Notes: generated by a model from the letters alone, not told the origin. Counted from the first letter of the stretch, positions 1 to 5,992 are shown. The stretch is DNA of 6,059 nt from OMOG01 sp041485845 (GCA_041485845.1 JBGPKH010000559.1:1-6059); one strand, 5' to 3'. Program-made: numbers and translations.

Positions 1-720
1 AGCGGCAACCGTGTCGTGATCAACCAGCCGCTCACCGGCGCCAAAGCCGAAGGTCCCGACTACCGCGACCAGACGCCGCTGGTCTTCTACAAACCCGGCG
101 AATGGAAGCGCCAGCTCATCAATTCGGAGAACAGCGGCATCGTTCATGGCGTCTACATCCTGGACTGGGATGGCGACGGCCGCGACGACATCCTCACCGC
201 CAGCTTCGTGGGCATCCATCTCTTCCAGTTCGGCAAGGACGGCGGCTGGACCCGCACCGAAATCGCCAAAGGCGATCCGGCGCCGTGGCCCAAATCCGGA
301 TCCAGCGACATCGCCGTGGGCGCCCTCGGCAAAACGCGCTTCCTCGCGGCCATCGAGCCCTGGCACGGGAATCAGGTCGCGGTCTACCGCCAGCAAAAGG
401 GCGCCTGGGAGCGGCAAGTTATCGAAACATCGCTCGTGGACGGCCACACCATCGCCACCAGCGACCTCAACCGCGACGGGTCCGACGACATCGTCGCCGG
501 TTTCCGCGGCAAGGGCCGCAGTGTGTTCGTCTACTATGCCGAGGACGCCGCCGGCGAGCGATGGTCCAAGCAGGTGCTCGACGATGGCGGAATGGCCGCC
601 GCCGCATGCGCCGTCTCCGACCTCAACGGCGACGGCCGCCCCGATGTCGTCTGCATCGGCTCCGCCACTATGAACCTGAAATGGTATGAGAACCTGGGCA
701 CAACGCCGGCCCACCCGTAG
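1..720 (+). CDS. FG-GAP/VCBS repeat protein, 3' part (5' end outside window)
   Basis: The reading frame is open from base 1, so the true start lies upstream; the GTG at 16 is only an internal candidate. The visible part of about 239 codons ends at TAG 718-720. It has three aspartate-rich loops of the DxDGDGxxD/DxNxDGxxD type: DWDGDGRDD at 163-189, DLNRDGSDD at 463-489 and DLNGDGRPD at 619-645. Each is followed by a hydrophobic strand such as ILTASF, IVAGF or VVCIG, and the protein ends with the common closing motif KWYEN. In FG-GAP/VCBS proteins such loops bind calcium within beta-propeller blades, and the proteins are usually exported or surface-located. No enzymatic domain is visible. The role is unknown: binding, adhesion or a propeller attached to a missing N-terminal domain are all possible. 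No clear link to the glycosyltransferase operon downstream is seen, and no clear terminator follows the stop. The family call is strong, the function is not. Confidence 0.85.
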   Translation, partial: SGNRVVINQPLTGAKAEGPDYRDQTPLVFYKPGEWKRQLINSENSGIVHGVYILDWDGDGRDDILTASFVGIHLFQFGKDGGWTRTEIAKGDPAPWPKSGSSDIAVGALGKTRFLAAIEPWHGNQVAVYRQQKGAWERQVIETSLVDGHTIATSDLNRDGSDDIVAGFRGKGRSVFVYYAEDAAGERWSKQVLDDGGMAAAACAVSDLNGDGRPDVVCIGSATMNLKWYENLGTTPAHP

Positions 721-740
721 ACTTTGTTGGCTTTCTTGTT

Positions 741-765
741 TGTGTTCATTCGTGTTCATTTGTGG
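741..765 (+). repeat. 10-bp tandem direct repeat (YGTGTTCATT) in T-rich intergenic DNA
   Basis: TGTGTTCATT at 741-750 is followed at once by CGTGTTCATT at 751-760, then by a partial third unit TGTGG at 761-765. The two full units differ only in their first base. The surrounding stretch 721-760 has 23 T in 40 bases, in strong contrast to the GC-rich genes on both sides. The 10-bp spacing is close to one helical turn, so a tandem protein-binding site is possible. It may equally be a copy of a dispersed intergenic repeat with no function. Confidence 0.6.
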
Positions 766-788
766 CCCATAACTCTTCATACCCGAAC

Positions 789-797
789 TGATAAAAT
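789..797 (+). promoter_or_regulatory. Extended -10-like promoter element for the glycosyltransferase operon
   Basis: TGATAAAAT fits the extended -10 pattern TGnTAnAAT with TAAAAT at 792-797. No good -35 hexamer lies 16-18 bp upstream, as is common for extended -10 promoters. Transcription would be expected to begin about 6-7 bases after the hexamer, that is at 803-804, exactly at the TTG start of the next gene. It is the only promoter-like element seen between the two genes. Transcription from it is inferred. Confidence 0.45.
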
Positions 798-803
798 CAA
801 AGA

Positions 804-1814
804 TTGCCTGATTTCCTCGTATCGGTGGTGATCCCCACCCTGGCTGCGGATTCGAGGCTTCAAGAGTGCGTGGATTCGCTCGGGCGGCAGACACGGCAGG
901 ATTTTGAGGTGATCGTCATAGATAACAGCGGCCAGGGCCTGGTACGCCGGAATGGCGTGGCGCGCGACGCTCGTGTCATCGAGAACAGCCGCAACGCCGG
1001 TTTCGGCGCCGCCATCAACCAGGGACTCCGCGCGTCCGCGGCCCCGTACGTCGCCACCCTGAACGACGACGCCGTCCCCCACCCGCGCTGGATCGAGTCC
1101 CTCGTCGCCGCCCTGGAGAAGCGCCCCGATGCCGGCATGGCCGCCTCCCAGGTGCGCCTCTTCGGCGAGGACCGCCTCGACTCCGCCGGCATGCTCGTGG
1201 CCCGCGACGGCAGCAGCAAACAGCGCGGCCATGGCCGAACGCCCGAGGACTTCCCGGTCCCCGAAGAGGCCCTCTTCCCCAGCGGCTCCGCGGCCCTCTA
1301 CCGCCGCAGCATGCTCGATGAGATCGGCGGCTTCGACGACCACTTCTTCCTCTACTGCGAGGATACCGATCTCGGCCTGCGCGCCCGCTGGGCCGGTTGG
1401 AAGTGCCTGTACGTTCCCCAAGCCGTGGTCGAGCACCACTATTCCCATTCCGCCGGCGGCGCTTCGCCGGTGAAGGCCTACTACGTGGAGCGCAACCGCC
1501 TGTTCGTGCTGGCCAAGAATTTCCCCGCCCGCATGCTGCTGGCCGCGCCCTTCACGTCTGTGGCCCGCTACCTTTGGCACGCGTGGTACATTCTCGAAGG
1601 CCGCGGCAGCGCCGCCCGTTTCCGCGCCGAAGGAAACGCCGGCCCCAAAATGGCCTGGTACGTCCTCCGGGCCCACGCCGCGCTGCTGGCCAATGCCCGC
1701 CGCCTGTGGCGCCAGCGCCGTGAAATCCGCGCCCGCGCGCGCATCACGCCGGCGATTTTCCGTCACCTCATTGGCGGCCACTCCATCAGCGCGAGGAGGT
1801 TGGCCCAGCTTTGA
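804..1814 (+). CDS. GT2 glycosyltransferase, WbbL/rhamnosyltransferase-like
   Basis: This 336-residue protein is a GT-A fold family 2 glycosyltransferase, likely cytoplasmic, using a nucleotide sugar (dTDP-rhamnose is typical of the closest named relatives). The opening strand VSVVIPTL is at residues 6-13, and a second strand ending in IDN follows at about 35-41. The metal/nucleotide DxD-like motif is NDD at 87-89. The acceptor region has FPSGSAALYRR at 158-168, GGFDDHFFLYCEDTDLGLR at 175-193 with the presumed catalytic base in EDTD, and HHYSHSAG at 211-218. The C-terminal part YYVERNRLFVLAKNF is typical of WbbL-like enzymes. The TTG at 804 is chosen because an in-frame TAA lies at 792-794 and no other start includes the first beta strand. 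No Shine-Dalgarno sequence is seen upstream. It is the first gene of a five-gene operon; its stop overlaps the next start by 4 bases. The family is near certain, the sugar is not known. Confidence 0.9.
   Translation: MPDFLVSVVIPTLAADSRLQECVDSLGRQTRQDFEVIVIDNSGQGLVRRNGVARDARVIENSRNAGFGAAINQGLRASAAPYVATLNDDAVPHPRWIESLVAALEKRPDAGMAASQVRLFGEDRLDSAGMLVARDGSSKQRGHGRTPEDFPVPEEALFPSGSAALYRRSMLDEIGGFDDHFFLYCEDTDLGLRARWAGWKCLYVPQAVVEHHYSHSAGGASPVKAYYVERNRLFVLAKNFPARMLLAAPFTSVARYLWHAWYILEGRGSAARFRAEGNAGPKMAWYVLRAHAALLANARRLWRQRREIRARARITPAIFRHLIGGHSISARRLAQL
1794..1799 (+). promoter_or_regulatory. Shine-Dalgarno sequence supporting the TTG start at 1811
   Basis: AGGAGG is a full-strength ribosome binding site, 11 bases before TTG 1811. 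It lies inside the 3' end of the preceding glycosyltransferase gene and supports a TTG start in the TTGA stop/start overlap. Confidence 0.7.
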
Positions 1815-2596
1815 TTCGCGCCACCGGTCCCGACTCCCTGCTCGTCATCGTGCCCGCCTTCAACGAGGAAGGCGCCATCGGCGACGTCGTCCGCAACATC
1901 CACCAGCACGTGCCCGGCGTCCCCGTCCTGGTGATCGACGACTGCTCCGGCGACGGCACCGTCAACTTCGCCCGCGCCGCCGGCGCCGACGTGCTCGCCC
2001 TGCCCCACCACCTGGGGCTCGGCGGATGCGTGCAGGCCGGCTACAAGCTCGCCCACGAGCTGGGTTTCGAATTCGTGATTCGCGTGGATGGCGACGGCCA
2101 GCACGATGCCCGCGATATCCCGCGCATCCTCGAGAAGCTCAAAAGCTCCGGCTGCGAGATGGTCATCGGCTCGCGCTTTGTCGCGGAGAATGGATCGCGC
2201 GCCGGCGTCATGCGTTCCCTCGGCATCCGCTTTTTTCGCGCCGTGCTGCGCCCCATCCTGGGCAAATCCGTCCACGACCCCACCTCCGGCTTCGTCGGCG
2301 TCAACCGCAAGGCGCTCGACGTGTTCAGCCGCAGCTTCCCCCTCGAGTACCCCGAAATCGAGGCCCTCGTCGTGCTCCAGCGCCGGCGTTTCCGCTTCGA
2401 GGAAGTTCCCGTCAGGATGCGCCCGCGCGTCACCGGCCGATCTTCCATTACCGCCGCCAAATCGCTCTATTACATCGTCCACGTCCTTCTGGGCGTCTTC
2501 GTCAATGTGTTGAAATACGATCGCCTGCTGCATCGCTCGCCCCGCCGCGAGCCGGAAAGGGGAAGTGCCGGGCCGGAAAGGGGAAGTGGAAAATAG
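1811..2596 (+). CDS. Dpm1-like GT2 polyprenyl-phosphate glycosyltransferase
   Basis: This 261-residue protein matches the dolichyl/polyprenyl-phosphate mannose or glucose synthase branch of GT2. Such enzymes move a sugar from GDP-mannose or UDP-glucose to polyprenyl phosphate at the cytoplasmic face of the membrane. Visible motifs are VIVPAFNEE at 12-20, VLVIDDCSGDGT at 39-50, HHLGLGGCVQAGY at 66-78, the DxD region RVDGDGQHD at 91-99, VIGSRF at 118-123, DPTSGF at 156-161, and RPRVTGRSSI at 204-213. A moderately hydrophobic stretch at about 219-234 may touch the membrane; there are no separate C-terminal spans, as in the soluble Dpm1 type. The TTG start overlaps the previous stop (TTGA) and has a strong Shine-Dalgarno sequence. 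The last 20 residues are an unusual charged tail with a duplicated PERGS unit. It is followed directly by a DUF2304-like gene and a GT-C gene, which supports a lipid-linked donor role. Mannose versus glucose cannot be decided. Confidence 0.9.
   Translation: MIRATGPDSLLVIVPAFNEEGAIGDVVRNIHQHVPGVPVLVIDDCSGDGTVNFARAAGADVLALPHHLGLGGCVQAGYKLAHELGFEFVIRVDGDGQHDARDIPRILEKLKSSGCEMVIGSRFVAENGSRAGVMRSLGIRFFRAVLRPILGKSVHDPTSGFVGVNRKALDVFSRSFPLEYPEIEALVVLQRRRFRFEEVPVRMRPRVTGRSSITAAKSLYYIVHVLLGVFVNVLKYDRLLHRSPRREPERGSAGPERGSGK
2551..2588 (+). repeat. 17-bp direct repeat with 21-bp period at gene 3' end
   Basis: GCCGGAAAGGGGAAGTG occurs at 2551-2567 and again, identical, at 2572-2588. The 21-bp period equals seven codons and produces the duplicated protein segment PERGS with Ala/Gly linkers at the end of the Dpm1-like protein. 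The second copy places a purine-rich AAGGGGA (about 2578-2584) 12 bases before the ATG at 2597, so it may serve as ribosome binding site for the DUF2304-like gene. Confidence 0.8.
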
Positions 2597-2950
2597 ATGG
2601 ACCGCCTCTTGAATGTCACCACCGCCCTGAGCATCGTGCTGCTCATCATGGTGCTCATCTCCGTGCGCCGTGCGCACATTCGCGTGGAGTACTCGGTAAG
2701 CTGGCTGCTGGCCTCCGCCGTGATGCTGATCCTCTCCCGGGCGCGGCCGGTCCTGGAATACGTCACCTCGCACACCGGTATCCCCGATACGCCCCTCACT
2801 CTTTTCCTGATCGCCGGGAGCGTATTCCTGGTCATGTTTTTCCGGTTCTCCATCATCATTTCCCATTTGCGCGACGACAATATCGCACTCGCTCAGCGCG
2901 TCGCCATCCTGGAGTTCCACATCCGGAGCCTCAGCCAGAATGAAAGCTAA
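2597..2950 (+). CDS. DUF2304-like small membrane protein
   Basis: A 117-residue protein with three hydrophobic segments at about residues 5-22, 34-49 and 66-88, followed by a polar, helix-prone tail (about 89-113) with heptad-like hydrophobic spacing. The basic stretch RRAHIRVEYSVSWLLAS after the first segment and the final RDDNIALAQRVAILE are typical of DUF2304 proteins, which are often encoded beside GT2 glycosyltransferases. Their biochemical role is not established. A part in holding the glycosyltransferase at the membrane or in moving the lipid-linked sugar, as proposed for the unrelated GtrA, is inference. ATG 2597 follows the previous TAG with no gap and in the same frame; a purine-rich site lies 12 bases upstream. 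The gene overlaps the GT-C gene by 11 bases, so translation of the two is probably coupled. Confidence 0.82.
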   Translation: MDRLLNVTTALSIVLLIMVLISVRRAHIRVEYSVSWLLASAVMLILSRARPVLEYVTSHTGIPDTPLTLFLIAGSVFLVMFFRFSIIISHLRDDNIALAQRVAILEFHIRSLSQNES

Positions 2951-4676
2951 GACCAGGCCGGCACACCCGTCGGGCCGCCCTGCCCCAGCCCTGCCAAAAT
3001 ACGCTCCGGCAGCCAGGCCCGGGTGGCCTTACGCCTTTGCCGCCGCCGCACTCATCGTCGTGTTCTGGGCCTACTCGCCCGCCCTGCACGGTCCCTTTCT
3101 CTTCGACGATGCCGTGTGGCAGTTGCCCGGCTTCACCGCGCCCGTCTCCCTGTGGATTCGCGGCGGCGTGCGGCCGGTCCTGTACTTCACCTATTGGTTC
3201 AACGCCCACTTCTGGAAGGACGACCCGTATACCTACCACTTCTTCAACCTCGTCTTTCACTTGCTCTCGAGCGCGCTGATCTTCCTGATCGCCCGCCGTC
3301 TGCTGCAAATCTCCAGCACGCAGTCGCCGGTCAACCTGCTCGCCGGGTTCGCGGCCTCCCTGTTCCTGCTGCACCCGGTGCAGACCGAAGCGGTCGCCTA
3401 CGCCGCGGGCCGTTCCGATTCCCTGAGCGCCCTGCTGGCGTTCACCGCGTTCACCCTGTTCCTGTATCGCAAGCAGGCGGCCATATCCTGGACCGTGGTC
3501 GCCGCGGTGCTGCTCCTCTTCGGCCTGGCCCTCCTCTCCAAGGAACAGGCCATCGTGCTGCCGGCCCTGCTCCTGCTCACCGACTACTGGTGGAATCCCG
3601 CCTTCTCATTCCAGGGCGTGCGCGCCAATTGGAGGCTCTATCTCCCCATGGCGCTAGGCGCCCTCGCGGGCGTCGCGTTCTTCTGGAGACTCATCACCAC
3701 TGCCACCTCCGCCGGTTTCGCGCTGAAAGACTTCACCTGGTACCAATACTTCTTTACCCAGTGCCGCGCGCTGTTCGTGTATCTCGGCATGTTTCTGCTG
3801 CCGGTCAATCTCACCCTGGACTGGGATTTCCCGATCTCCAAAACCATCCTCGATCGCGGCGCCATCCTCGGGCTCGTCGCGCTGCTCGCCCTGGTGGCCG
3901 CCGCGTGGCACTACCGCCGCCGCTTCCCTCTGGCCGGCTACGGCTGCTTCGTGTTCCTGCTGCTCATGGCGCCAACCTCGTCCTTCCTGCCAATTCAGGA
4001 CCCCATTGCCGAGCGGCGCCTGTACGCTTCCCTTCTCGGCCTGTTGCTGATCGTGGTCGACATCCTGGGCCGCCTGAAGGTGGCGCGCAAGACCCTGGCC
4101 GCCGCTTGCGTAGTGGTCGCGCTGCTTGCCTCGGTAGCCACTCGATCCCGCGCCGCTCTGTGGGGCGACCCGCTGGCGCTCTGGCAGGACACGGTCGCCA
4201 AATCCCCCAACAAAGGACGCCCGCACTTCCATCTCGGCATGGCCTGGTTCGACGCCGGCCGCCCCGATCTGGCCATCGCCGAGTACGAGAAAACCGCGCA
4301 GCTTCGGCCGCTCGACTACAACCTGCTGGTCGATTGGGGCCTGGCCCTCGACGCGCTGAATCGCATGGATGAAGCTCTCGCCAAGCTCCGCCAGGCCGCC
4401 GCCATGGATTCCACCGCCCACGTCTACACGCAGATTGCCAAGGTGTATGGGAGCCGCACTCGCTGGGCCGAGGCCCTGGACGCGCTGGCCACCGCCGGAA
4501 CCATCGATCCGAACTACCCCCCCATTTACGTCTACCGCGGCAACGTCTACTTCAACACCCGTCAGTACGCCCCCGCCATCGCGGAATACCAACTGGCCCT
4601 CAAACACCAGCCCGATAACCTGGAAGCTATGCAGAACCTCATGAAAGCCCGGCAACTCCTGCGCGCCGCGCACTAG
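2940..4676 (+). CDS. TMTC/PMT-like GT-C glycosyltransferase with C-terminal TPRs
   Basis: This 578-residue integral membrane protein has a proline-rich N-terminus and about 11-12 hydrophobic spans between residues 30 and 400. Four tetratricopeptide repeats follow, at about 426-457, 459-490, 492-524 and 526-558. The first extramembrane loop carries GPFLFDDAVW (51-60); the acidic FDD pair sits where GT-C enzymes keep catalytic or metal-binding residues. Further family-like motifs are HPVQTEAVAYAAGRSDSL (145-162), KEQAIVLPALLLLTDYWW (201-218), YLGMFLLPVNLTLDWD (281-296) and PIAERRLYAS (355-364). This arrangement matches the TMTC family, whose eukaryotic members transfer mannose from dolichyl-phosphate mannose to proteins, and many bacterial homologues of unknown substrate. 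A lipid-linked donor made by the Dpm1-like enzyme two genes upstream is a reasonable inference. ATG 2940 has a GGAG 11 bases upstream and overlaps the DUF2304-like gene by 11 bases. The acceptor and the side of the membrane facing the TPRs are uncertain. Confidence 0.85.
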   Translation: MKAKTRPAHPSGRPAPALPKYAPAARPGWPYAFAAAALIVVFWAYSPALHGPFLFDDAVWQLPGFTAPVSLWIRGGVRPVLYFTYWFNAHFWKDDPYTYHFFNLVFHLLSSALIFLIARRLLQISSTQSPVNLLAGFAASLFLLHPVQTEAVAYAAGRSDSLSALLAFTAFTLFLYRKQAAISWTVVAAVLLLFGLALLSKEQAIVLPALLLLTDYWWNPAFSFQGVRANWRLYLPMALGALAGVAFFWRLITTATSAGFALKDFTWYQYFFTQCRALFVYLGMFLLPVNLTLDWDFPISKTILDRGAILGLVALLALVAAAWHYRRRFPLAGYGCFVFLLLMAPTSSFLPIQDPIAERRLYASLLGLLLIVVDILGRLKVARKTLAAACVVVALLASVATRSRAALWGDPLALWQDTVAKSPNKGRPHFHLGMAWFDAGRPDLAIAEYEKTAQLRPLDYNLLVDWGLALDALNRMDEALAKLRQAAAMDSTAHVYTQIAKVYGSRTRWAEALDALATAGTIDPNYPPIYVYRGNVYFNTRQYAPAIAEYQLALKHQPDNLEAMQNLMKARQLLRAAH

Positions 4677-4679
4677 CCT

Positions 4680-5798
4680 ATGCCACGGATGTTTCGGGAG
4701 GATCGTCCGCTGAGCATTGGCGTGAATGCGCTCTACCTGATCCCCGGCGGAGTCGGCGGCACCGAGATCTACCTGCGCAGCCTCCTTGCCGCCCTGGCCG
4801 AAATCGATGCCGTCAACCGCTACTTCGTGTTCACCAACCGCGAAACCGGCCCGGACCTCGTGCCTGCACAGCCGAATTTCATCCACGTCCCGCAATCGGT
4901 CCGCGCCCGATCGCGTCCCGCGCGCATGATCTGGGAGCAAACCGCGCTGCCCCTGGCCGCCGCCCGCCTGCATCTCGACGTGCTGCTAAACCCCGGCTTC
5001 ACCGCCCCCATCTTCTGCTCCTGCCCGCAGGTCACGGTCTTCCACGACCTCCAGCACAAACGCCACCCCGAATACTTCCGGTGGTTCGACCTCCCGTTCT
5101 GGGAGTTCTTTCTCTTCTGGTCCGCGCACGTCTCGCGCCGCCTGCTGGCCGATTCCGCAGCCACCGCCGCCGACCTTCTGCGCTACTACCGCCTCCCGCA
5201 GTCCAAGGTGCAAGTCGTGCCGCTGGGAGTTGACCCCGTGTTCTTCGACATCGCGCGCCGCCGCCGCCCCGAGCCCTTCCTCCTCGCCGTTTCCACGCTC
5301 CACCCCCACAAGAATCTCGACGGCCTGCTGCGCGCCTTCGCCCTCCTCCGCCGCGACCGGCCCGAGTTCCGCCTGGTCGTCTGCGGCATGCACGGTTTTT
5401 TCACCGGCCCCCTCCACCATCTCCGCGAGTCTCTCGGACTCGCCGCAGCCGTGGAGTTCCCCGGATGGATCCCGCGCCCGGATCTCCACGATCTCTACGC
5501 CCGCGCCTGGGGCTTCGTCTACCCCTCGCTCTTCGAAGGATTCGGCCTGCCCATTCTGGAAGCTCTGGCCGCGGGCGTGCCATCCGCCTGTTCGTCCATC
5601 CAGCCGCTCGCCGGCAACGCCGGCGACGCCGCCCTTCAGTTCGACCCGCACGACGTGAATGCGATCGCCGGCGCCATGCTCCGCATCGCCAACGACCACC
5701 CCCTGCGCCAACGTCTCGCGGAAGCCGGTCCGCGCCAGGCCGCCCGCTTCTCCTGGAGAGCCACGGCCGAAGCAACCCTGCAAGCGCTCATTCCCTGA
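4680..5798 (+). CDS. GT4 glycosyltransferase, mannosyltransferase-B-like
   Basis: This 372-residue GT-B fold enzyme of family GT4 is a retaining, likely cytoplasmic or membrane-associated transferase. Visible motifs are the glycine-rich loop IPGGVGGTE (21-29), VFHDLQHKRHPEYF (120-133), the domain-linker region ADSAATAADLL (157-167), VVPLGVDPVFF (179-189), the donor-domain strand LAVSTLHPHKNLDGLLRAF (202-220), and the EX7E motif YPSLFEGFGLPILEALAAGVP with E286 and E294. Relatives using GDP-mannose are common in O-antigen and exopolysaccharide clusters. The segment usually reading SxLPEVxGDAA is SIQPLAGNAGDAAL here, so the usual proline-glutamate is missing. ATG 4680 is three bases after the previous stop and has no Shine-Dalgarno sequence; another ATG is at 4689, and a strong GGGAGGA lies further inside (see separate entry), so the first 10 residues are uncertain. 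It is the last gene of the operon. Family certain, donor and acceptor not. Confidence 0.9.
   Translation: MPRMFREDRPLSIGVNALYLIPGGVGGTEIYLRSLLAALAEIDAVNRYFVFTNRETGPDLVPAQPNFIHVPQSVRARSRPARMIWEQTALPLAAARLHLDVLLNPGFTAPIFCSCPQVTVFHDLQHKRHPEYFRWFDLPFWEFFLFWSAHVSRRLLADSAATAADLLRYYRLPQSKVQVVPLGVDPVFFDIARRRRPEPFLLAVSTLHPHKNLDGLLRAFALLRRDRPEFRLVVCGMHGFFTGPLHHLRESLGLAAAVEFPGWIPRPDLHDLYARAWGFVYPSLFEGFGLPILEALAAGVPSACSSIQPLAGNAGDAALQFDPHDVNAIAGAMLRIANDHPLRQRLAEAGPRQAARFSWRATAEATLQALIP
4696..4702 (+). promoter_or_regulatory. Internal Shine-Dalgarno-like site in the GT4 gene start region
   Basis: GGGAGGA lies 16 bases inside the longest GT4 reading frame. The in-frame codon CTG at 4710 is 8 bases after GGGAGG and begins LSIGVNALYL, where GT4 proteins of this type often start. 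GTG 4722 is a second candidate. Neither ATG 4680 nor 4689 has a comparable site. The match could also be chance within coding sequence. Confidence 0.3.
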
Positions 5799-5810
5799 AT
5801 CCTCCAGTCG

Positions 5811-5843
5811 CCGCCGTGGCGCCGGCGGTCTCCGCCGCCCTTT
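5811..5843 (+). terminator. Possible terminator after the operon: two competing GC hairpins
   Basis: CCGCCG at 5811-5816 can pair with CGGCGG at 5823-5828 (6-base loop). The same CGGCGG can instead pair with CCGCCG at 5832-5837 (3-base loop TCT). Only a short TTT (5841-5843) follows, so an intrinsic terminator is weakly supported. The position 12 bases after the GT4 stop fits. Confidence 0.3.
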
Positions 5844-5882
5844 GCACCTGCCACCCCCGCCCGGCTGGAATGGCTCGAATGT

Positions 5883-5902
5883 GGGGCGGGCAATCCTGCC
5901 CC
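5883..5902. repeat. Short inverted repeat, REP-like
   Basis: GGGGCGGG (5883-5890) and CCTGCCCC (5895-5902) pair over eight positions, one of them G-U, around the 4-base loop CAAT. The stem is directly followed by a run of further C/G-rich partly complementary tracts up to 5940. The look is that of a dispersed intergenic palindrome, but only one copy can be seen in this window. Confidence 0.4.
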
Positions 5903-5992
5903 GGGGTCCCTCTGGGGGCGGCTTTAGACCGGCCCAGCCGAGGCGTCGAAGCGTGGACCGCTTGGATTGTACCCACAAAGGTGCAAAGCCCG

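Noticed and set aside
718..745. Rho-independent terminator after the FG-GAP gene
   Set aside because: The T-rich stretch is present but no GC-rich stem precedes it.
777..1781. Long open frame on the - strand opposite the first GT2 gene
   Set aside because: It mirrors a gene with clear GT2 motifs on the + strand, its composition is Ala/Gly/Glu/Val-rich without recognisable domains, and such frames are expected opposite GC-rich genes.
1763..2920. Long - strand frame opposite the Dpm1-like and DUF2304-like genes
   Set aside because: It crosses three real genes, has low-complexity His/Asp/Glu-rich translation and no motif.
1693..2943. Long + strand frame in a different phase over the Dpm1-like gene
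   Set aside because: The translation is Arg/Pro/Ala-rich with no domain, typical of a shifted reading of a GC-rich gene.
3654..4973. Long - strand frame opposite the GT-C and GT4 genes
   Set aside because: It spans a gene boundary and lacks motifs; both genes beneath it are clearly coding on the + strand.
4986..5978. Long - strand frame opposite the GT4 gene and the trailing intergenic region
   Set aside because: It is a shadow of the GT4 gene; its part over the intergenic DNA shows only Pro/Arg/Gly-rich sequence.
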